A stretch of DNA of 64,000 nucleotides from UBA1227 sp045599345. GTDB taxonomy: Bacteria > Bacillota > Clostridia > Oscillospirales > Acutalibacteraceae. The notes under the pieces were generated by a model. That model was not told the DNA's origin and did no database searches. It saw only the letters and a program-made list of their open reading frames with translations. Positions 59,651-64,000 of the stretch are shown here, one piece after another (within the stretch, counting starts at the first letter, position 1; every line of letters starts with the position of its first letter). Position numbers and translations under genes: made by a program. Location of the stretch: assembly GCA_045599345.1 (NCBI GenBank), contig JAZRVV010000031.1, positions 1 through 64,000 of the forward strand, given 5' to 3'.

Positions 59651-62205
59651 TGATTTACGGTTCAATGATTCCTACCTCTCTTATGCCAGATACACTCTAC
59701 TACGTACTCAGTGCAGTATTAGTACTCGGTGTACTTGCTGGCATCTACCTTATGAGCAAAGTGGAAAAGGCTTATAGTGGTAATACAATTTCTGCTGTTT
59801 GTATGGCAGCCGCTATTGTACTTACAATGCTTCAGTACAATGTTTTCGGTGCAGACGTACGCACAGCGCTCATAGTTATTATAGTTGCAATGCTCATCGG
59901 CTCTGCTATCGGCGCTTGGATTGCCAAGAAGGTTAAAATGATCCAAATGCCACAGACCGTTGCTTTACTTAACGGCTTTGGTGGTGGCGCTTCTGCTTTT
60001 GTTGCAGCCCTCACCCTTCTCACTGACAGTGATGCAAACGGCTTCGGTCTCTTCACTGGTATGCTCGCTCTTGTTGTAGGTATCGTAACCCTTGTTGGTT
60101 CACTTGTTGCTGCTGCAAAGCTCCAGGGCATGATGAAATCAAAGCCTGTTGTCCTTCCTGGACACAGCCCACTTACAATGATTTCACTCTTTGGCTCACT
60201 TGCACTTTGCGTAGTTGCAATCTTCCTTCCAAAGAGCATCGTAATTTGGGTAGTAGTTGGACTAATACTCGCTCTTGCATTCGGTCTCCTCTTCTCTATC
60301 AGAGTTGGTGGCGCCGACATGCCAATCACAATCTCACTTCTCAACTCCTTCTCAGGTGTTGCTGGTTCAATCGCAGGTCTTGCAATCGGTGACGTGCTCC
60401 TTGTTGCTGTTGGCGGTATCGTCGGCGCGTCAGGACTTATCCTCACACAGATTATGTGCCGTGCAATGAACAGAAGCCTCCTCGACATCCTTCTTGGCAA
60501 GACATCAGCTGGTGCCGCTAAAAAGACTGAGGCACCAAAGGCTGAAGCTAAAATTGAGGAAAAGAAGGAAGAAGTTGAGGCTCCAGTAGTTTCAAAGCCA
60601 TCTGTTGGTTCTCTCCTTCGCGATGCAAAGGACGTAATCATCATCCCTGGATACGGCATGGCCCTTGCACAGGCACAGGCTAACGTTAAGCAGCTTGCTG
60701 ACAAGCTCACAGCAAACGGTGCTAACGTACGTTATGCCATCCACCCTGTTGCAGGTCGTATGCCTGGTCATATGAACGTTCTCCTCGCTGAGGTTGACGT
60801 AGATTACGATCAGCTCTTCGAGATGAAGGCAATTGATGATGACTTTAAGAACGCTGATCTTGCTATCATCGTTGGTGCAAACGACGTTACAAACCCTGCT
60901 GCTAAGGAAGCAGAAGGCACACCAATCTATGGCATGCCAGTACTTTCAGTTGCTGATTGTAAGAACATCATCATCTGTAACTTTGACTTAAAGCCTGGAT
61001 ACGCTGGTGTTGAGAATCCTCTCTACACTCGCGAGGAAGGCGTTGAGATTTACCTTGGCGATGCTAAGGAATCTGTTTCAAAGCTTATCACTGCTATGGA
61101 TTCAAACGACGAGGCTGCACCAGCAGAGGCAGCAGCTGACGCCCCAGCAGAGGCAAAGTCAAACGTAGGCGCAACACTTAGAAACGCCAAGGAAGTAATC
61201 ATCGTTCCTGGCTACGGCATGGCCCTTGCTCAGGCACAGGCTAACGTTAAGCAGCTTGCTGACAAACTCACAGCAAACGGCGCAAACGTACGTTATGCCA
61301 TCCACCCTGTTGCAGGTCGTATGCCTGGTCATATGAACGTGCTCCTTGCTGAGGTTGACGTTGATTACGATCAGCTCTTCGAGATGAAGGCAATTGACGA
61401 AGACTTCAAAAACACTGATCTTACTATCGTTGTAGGTGCAAACGACGTTACAAACCCTGCTGCTAAGGAAGCAGAAGGCACACCAATTTATGGCATGCCA
61501 GTACTTTCAGTTGCTGATTGTAAAAATATCATCATCTGCAACTATGACTTAAAGCCTGGTTATGCAGGCGTAGAGAATCCTCTCTACACAAGTGACAAGG
61601 CTGAAATCTTACTCGGCGATGCTAAGGAGAGCATTATGAAGCTTATTGCTGCCATGGACAGCGACGATGCACCTGCTGATGACGCAGCACCAGCGAAAGC
61701 TGGTATTGACGTAGCAGCAGTGCTAAAAGAAGCAAAAGATGTAATCATCGTTCCTGGCTACGGCATGGCCCTTGCTCAGGCACAGGCTAACGTTAAGCAG
61801 CTTGCTGACAAACTCACAGCAAACGGCGCAAACGTACGTTATGCTATCCACCCTGTTGCAGGTCGTATGCCTGGTCATATGAACGTACTCCTCGCTGAGG
61901 TTGACGTTGATTACGATCAGCTCTTCGAGATGAAGGCAATTGACGATGACTTTAAAAATGCTGATCTTGCGATTGTTGTAGGTGCAAACGACGTTACAAA
62001 CCCAGCTGCTAAGGAAGCAGAAGGCACACCAATCTATGGCATGCCAGTTCTCTCTGTTGCTGATTGTAAAAATATCATTATCTGCAACTATGACTTAAAT
62101 CCTGGTTACGCTGGTGTTGAGAATCCTCTCTATACAAGTGACAAAGCTGAGATCTTCCTTGGAGACGCCAAGGATAGCATTATGAAGCTTATCGCAATGT
62201 TTTAA
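59650..62205 (+). CDS. pntB: Transhydrogenase beta subunit with three tandem domain III copies
   Basis: An 851-residue protein, against about 460 in the family. Residues 1-285 are the membrane domain with about nine segments (MPQTVALLNGFGGGASAF with Asn108 in the place of E. coli His91, GGADMPITISLLNSFSG, MCRAMNRS). Three nearly identical nucleotide domains follow at about 317-483, 505-670 and 687-851, joined by Ala/Pro/Glu/Lys linkers. Each keeps GYGMALAQAQ, GRMPGHMNVLLAE and GANDVTNPAA. Each lacks the KRS that recognises the NADP 2'-phosphate (E. coli Lys424-Arg425-Ser426); here it is Asn-Phe-Asp or Asn-Tyr-Asp. The cofactor is thus uncertain. Silent differences between copies show that they are real repeats. 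Confidence 0.9.
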   Translation: MIYGSMIPTSLMPDTLYYVLSAVLVLGVLAGIYLMSKVEKAYSGNTISAVCMAAAIVLTMLQYNVFGADVRTALIVIIVAMLIGSAIGAWIAKKVKMIQMPQTVALLNGFGGGASAFVAALTLLTDSDANGFGLFTGMLALVVGIVTLVGSLVAAAKLQGMMKSKPVVLPGHSPLTMISLFGSLALCVVAIFLPKSIVIWVVVGLILALAFGLLFSIRVGGADMPITISLLNSFSGVAGSIAGLAIGDVLLVAVGGIVGASGLILTQIMCRAMNRSLLDILLGKTSAGAAKKTEAPKAEAKIEEKKEEVEAPVVSKPSVGSLLRDAKDVIIIPGYGMALAQAQANVKQLADKLTANGANVRYAIHPVAGRMPGHMNVLLAEVDVDYDQLFEMKAIDDDFKNADLAIIVGANDVTNPAAKEAEGTPIYGMPVLSVADCKNIIICNFDLKPGYAGVENPLYTREEGVEIYLGDAKESVSKLITAMDSNDEAAPAEAAADAPAEAKSNVGATLRNAKEVIIVPGYGMALAQAQANVKQLADKLTANGANVRYAIHPVAGRMPGHMNVLLAEVDVDYDQLFEMKAIDEDFKNTDLTIVVGANDVTNPAAKEAEGTPIYGMPVLSVADCKNIIICNYDLKPGYAGVENPLYTSDKAEILLGDAKESIMKLIAAMDSDDAPADDAAPAKAGIDVAAVLKEAKDVIIVPGYGMALAQAQANVKQLADKLTANGANVRYAIHPVAGRMPGHMNVLLAEVDVDYDQLFEMKAIDDDFKNADLAIVVGANDVTNPAAKEAEGTPIYGMPVLSVADCKNIIICNYDLNPGYAGVENPLYTSDKAEIFLGDAKDSIMKLIAMF
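60598..61098 (+). repeat. pntB domain III, copy 1
   Basis: Coding repeat, residues about 317-483. The NADP-site position reads CNFD. Confidence 0.9.
61162..61659 (+). repeat. pntB domain III, copy 2
   Basis: Coding repeat, residues about 505-670. NADP-site position reads CNYD. The offset from copy 1 (GYGMALAQ 334 to 521) is 187 codons. Confidence 0.9.
61708..62202 (+). repeat. pntB domain III, copy 3
   Basis: Coding repeat, residues about 687-851. NADP-site position reads CNYD. The offset from copy 2 is 183 codons, and this copy ends the protein. Confidence 0.9.
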
Positions 62206-62217
62206 GGCATAAAAATG

Positions 62218-62241
62218 GGGCTGACTCTTTCGAGTCAGCCC
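62218..62241. terminator. Bidirectional terminator, pntB/hprK
   Basis: A 10-bp stem (GGGCTGACTC/GAGTCAGCCC) with a 4-base loop, followed by TTTATTTTTTT on the plus strand, between convergent genes. Confidence 0.9.
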
Positions 62242-62254
62242 TTTATTTTTTTGC

Positions 62255-63238
62255 TTATTGATGCCAAACATCAAGGTCTGTTGGCTTATTGTCATTCTCC
62301 TCATCAAGCATTCCAAGGTTTGAGAGAAGCTCTTTTGCTGAATTATAGCCCATCTTCTTCTGACGGTTATTAACTGCTGCTACTTCGATAATAATAGCGA
62401 TGTTACGACCAGGAGAAACTGGTACTGTGCAAAGAGGAACCTTGACGCCCAAGATATCAATTGTTTCCTCATCGATACCCATACGCTCGTACGCCTTGCT
62501 CTCGTCCCATGCTTCCAAATCAACAACAAGGTCAATTCTTGAAGTATTCTTAACAGACTTCATACCAAAGAGCCTGCGAGCATCTATAATACCAACACCA
62601 CGAAGCTCGATAAAGTGACGGATGTTGTCAGGTGCAGAACCAACGAGGGTCTTCTTTGACACCTTTCTAATCTCAACTGAGTCATCAGCTACAAGTCTGT
62701 GACCACGATTGATAAGTTCTACTACGTTCTCAGACTTACCAACGCCACTATCGCCTGTAATGAGTACACCTTCACCATAAACCTCAACCAAAACGCCGTG
62801 ACGTGACTCACGCTCTGCGAGCTCAACATTGAGGTAAGAAACAAGTGATGAGACAGCAAATGATGTCTCGTCATCACTCTTTAATAGAGGTACCTTGTAC
62901 TTTTCTGCGTAAGGCATGAAAAACGCAATCAAATCAGCCTCAATACTAGTAGAGAATACTATAGCTAAAGGCTTTTTTGACATAAGCCTGTTGACACATT
63001 CCTTCTTGATTTCCTCTCTTGGAAGATCACGCAAATAGTACTGTTCTGAGTTACCTATGAACTGAATTCTCTCTGGAGAGAAGTTAACATCGTTACGAGC
63101 AAGCATGAGGGCTGGACGAGAAACTTCCATTGCCTGAACAAGAATTTCGTCGGCATCAGCTGGCATATAAATTTTGGAATAGCCCTCTGATTCTATTACT
63201 TTGCTAAGTGGAACTGAGTACTTTGAAATACCTGACAT
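62255..63238 (-). CDS. hprK: HPr kinase/phosphorylase
   Basis: A 327-residue bifunctional enzyme that phosphorylates Ser46 of HPr, the centre of carbon catabolite control in Gram-positives. It has the Walker A ITGDSGVGKSENVVELI (about residues 156-172), the catalytic His in SRHGVLVEVYG and the HPrK signature IELRGVGIIDARRLFG. The length is slightly above the usual 310. It lies 16 bases after deoD. Its usual neighbours (murB, rapZ, yvcK, whiA) are displaced by the pnt and SCP2 clusters. Confidence 0.93.
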   Translation of the reverse strand: MSGISKYSVPLSKVIESEGYSKIYMPADADEILVQAMEVSRPALMLARNDVNFSPERIQFIGNSEQYYLRDLPREEIKKECVNRLMSKKPLAIVFSTSIEADLIAFFMPYAEKYKVPLLKSDDETSFAVSSLVSYLNVELAERESRHGVLVEVYGEGVLITGDSGVGKSENVVELINRGHRLVADDSVEIRKVSKKTLVGSAPDNIRHFIELRGVGIIDARRLFGMKSVKNTSRIDLVVDLEAWDESKAYERMGIDEETIDILGVKVPLCTVPVSPGRNIAIIIEVAAVNNRQKKMGYNSAKELLSNLGMLDEENDNKPTDLDVWHQ

Positions 63239-63254
63239 ATAAGTTCCCCTTTCA

Positions 63255-63989
63255 TTAATATTTTTCTATTTCTACTGCGGTGCCGAGCGCAATTTCCATC
63301 ATCTGTGTAAATGAATTTTGGCGTGCCTGAGCATCAAGTGCCTCACCAGTTACAAGTGAATCAGAGATTGTGCAAATAGCGAGTGCATTTTTACCTGCCT
63401 TCTCGGCCTCAAGATAAAGCGCAACAGACTCCATCTCTACTGCAAGCAGTTCGAAGTCTGATTTTACGCTACCCTCATCACTGTAAAACACTTCTGAAGA
63501 ATAGATAGTTCCATTTTTCATTGGTGTGCCGAGGTCAACTGCAACTCTATTCGCAATATCAAGAAGTTTTTTACTTGCATGAGGCACGTAGCCCTTCTCA
63601 AAGCCCTCTAATTCAGCAAAATTCGAGTCCGTGAATGATGATTCACCAGCTACAATATCTCTTACCTTGACGCTCTCAACCATAGCACCAGCAGAACCAA
63701 CGCGAATGATATTTTCAACGCCATAGAAATTGAAAAGTTCATGCGAGTATATGGCTATAGATGGCATACCCATGCCAGACGCCATTACTGATACACGTAC
63801 ACCCTTATAAGTGCCAGTGTAACCTTGAATACCACGAACGTTATTAACAAGAACTGGGTTCTCTAAAAAATTCTCAGCAATGAACTTTGAACGGAGTGGG
63901 TCTCCTGGCATAAGCACAGTCTTTCCAAAGTCTCCATAAAGCGCACTATTATGAGGTGTTGGACAATTAGAAGTAACATTATTTGCCAT
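63255..63989 (-). CDS. deoD: Purine nucleoside phosphorylase, DeoD type
   Basis: A 244-residue hexameric-type enzyme that splits purine (deoxy)nucleosides with phosphate. The MPGDPLRSKFIAENFLEN, VASGMGMPSIAIYSHEL-like (VMASGMGMPSIAIYSHELFN), AVEMESVALYLEA and CTISDSL segments are characteristic, with Asp of the TISDS segment as the base-contacting acid. It is complete, starting 11 bases from the right edge, and followed by hprK. Confidence 0.93.
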   Translation of the reverse strand: MANNVTSNCPTPHNSALYGDFGKTVLMPGDPLRSKFIAENFLENPVLVNNVRGIQGYTGTYKGVRVSVMASGMGMPSIAIYSHELFNFYGVENIIRVGSAGAMVESVKVRDIVAGESSFTDSNFAELEGFEKGYVPHASKKLLDIANRVAVDLGTPMKNGTIYSSEVFYSDEGSVKSDFELLAVEMESVALYLEAEKAGKNALAICTISDSLVTGEALDAQARQNSFTQMMEIALGTAVEIEKY

Positions 63990-64000
63990 ATTAATAGCCC

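Noticed and set aside
59832..60710. A 292-codon open frame antisense to pntB
   Set aside because: It mirrors the strongly biased codons of pntB, has no ribosome site, and its product is a low-complexity Ser/Thr/Arg-rich string.
60598..62202. The pntB repeats as an assembly artefact
   Set aside because: The three copies differ at many silent sites, in linker sequence and in linker length, which a stutter would not give. Long reads would still settle it.

Overview
The window looks like chromosome of an anaerobic, acetogen-type member of the Bacillota (Clostridia). The evidence is a low-GC Gram-positive gene set (whiA, hprK, a PHP-type dnaE, ROK kinase, DUF4367 anti-sigma factor), strong SD-type ribosome sites, and a complete carbonyl branch of the Wood-Ljungdahl pathway. 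The family cannot be fixed from this sequence. No rRNA, tRNA, CRISPR array, insertion sequence or prophage was recognised.

Layout. 0-5 kb: membrane proteins, a free-standing condensation-type acyltransferase, a YhhN-like protein, an esterase and asparagine synthetase A. 5-12.4 kb: a livKHMGF branched-chain-amino-acid-type ABC importer, a PnuC-like transporter and a Cys/Met-type PLP lyase. 12.4-20 kb: a more AT-rich accessory stretch holding a DUF3990/HTH pair (toxin-antitoxin-like) with a palindromic operator, a small phosphatase, and an ECF sigma/anti-sigma/ABC exporter/secreted protein set. Two promoters in that set share one ECF-like motif, and the sigma gene carries a G8 tract near its start. 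20-25.3 kb: a TetR regulon with two perfect operators, controlling an FGGY kinase on one side and a class III aminotransferase plus duplicated class II aldolase on the other. 25.3-28 kb: two paralogous membrane-bound M28 peptidases. 28-40 kb: a ten-gene CODH/acetyl-CoA synthase operon in which AcsC and AcsE are fused into one 761-residue protein. 40-43.9 kb: DUF362 protein, pyridoxal-type kinase and EamA permease behind an unusual leader RNA with tiny ORFs and a terminator. 44-53 kb: Na/Pi cotransporter, pfkA, dnaE, whiA, murB and a ROK kinase. 53-58 kb: two tandem-SCP2-like proteins flanking a split transketolase and a class III aminotransferase. 58-62.2 kb: a membrane transhydrogenase set (pntAA, pntAB, pntB) whose PntB carries three tandem nucleotide-binding domains, all lacking the KRS motif that normally reads the NADP 2'-phosphate. 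62.2-64 kb: hprK and deoD.

How it fits together. The acs operon would make acetyl-CoA from CO2/CO and methyl-tetrahydrofolate, with its own Ni-insertion factors (CooC, an AcsF-like ATPase, CooT, a His-rich small protein) and a corrinoid reactivase. The methyl branch is not in this window. The transhydrogenase-like complex would tie nicotinamide redox to the proton gradient, but its cofactor pairing is uncertain. The best candidates for something undescribed are the triple-domain PntB, the AcsC-AcsE fusion, the SCP2/aminotransferase/transketolase cluster, and the ECF regulon with a possible slippage switch.
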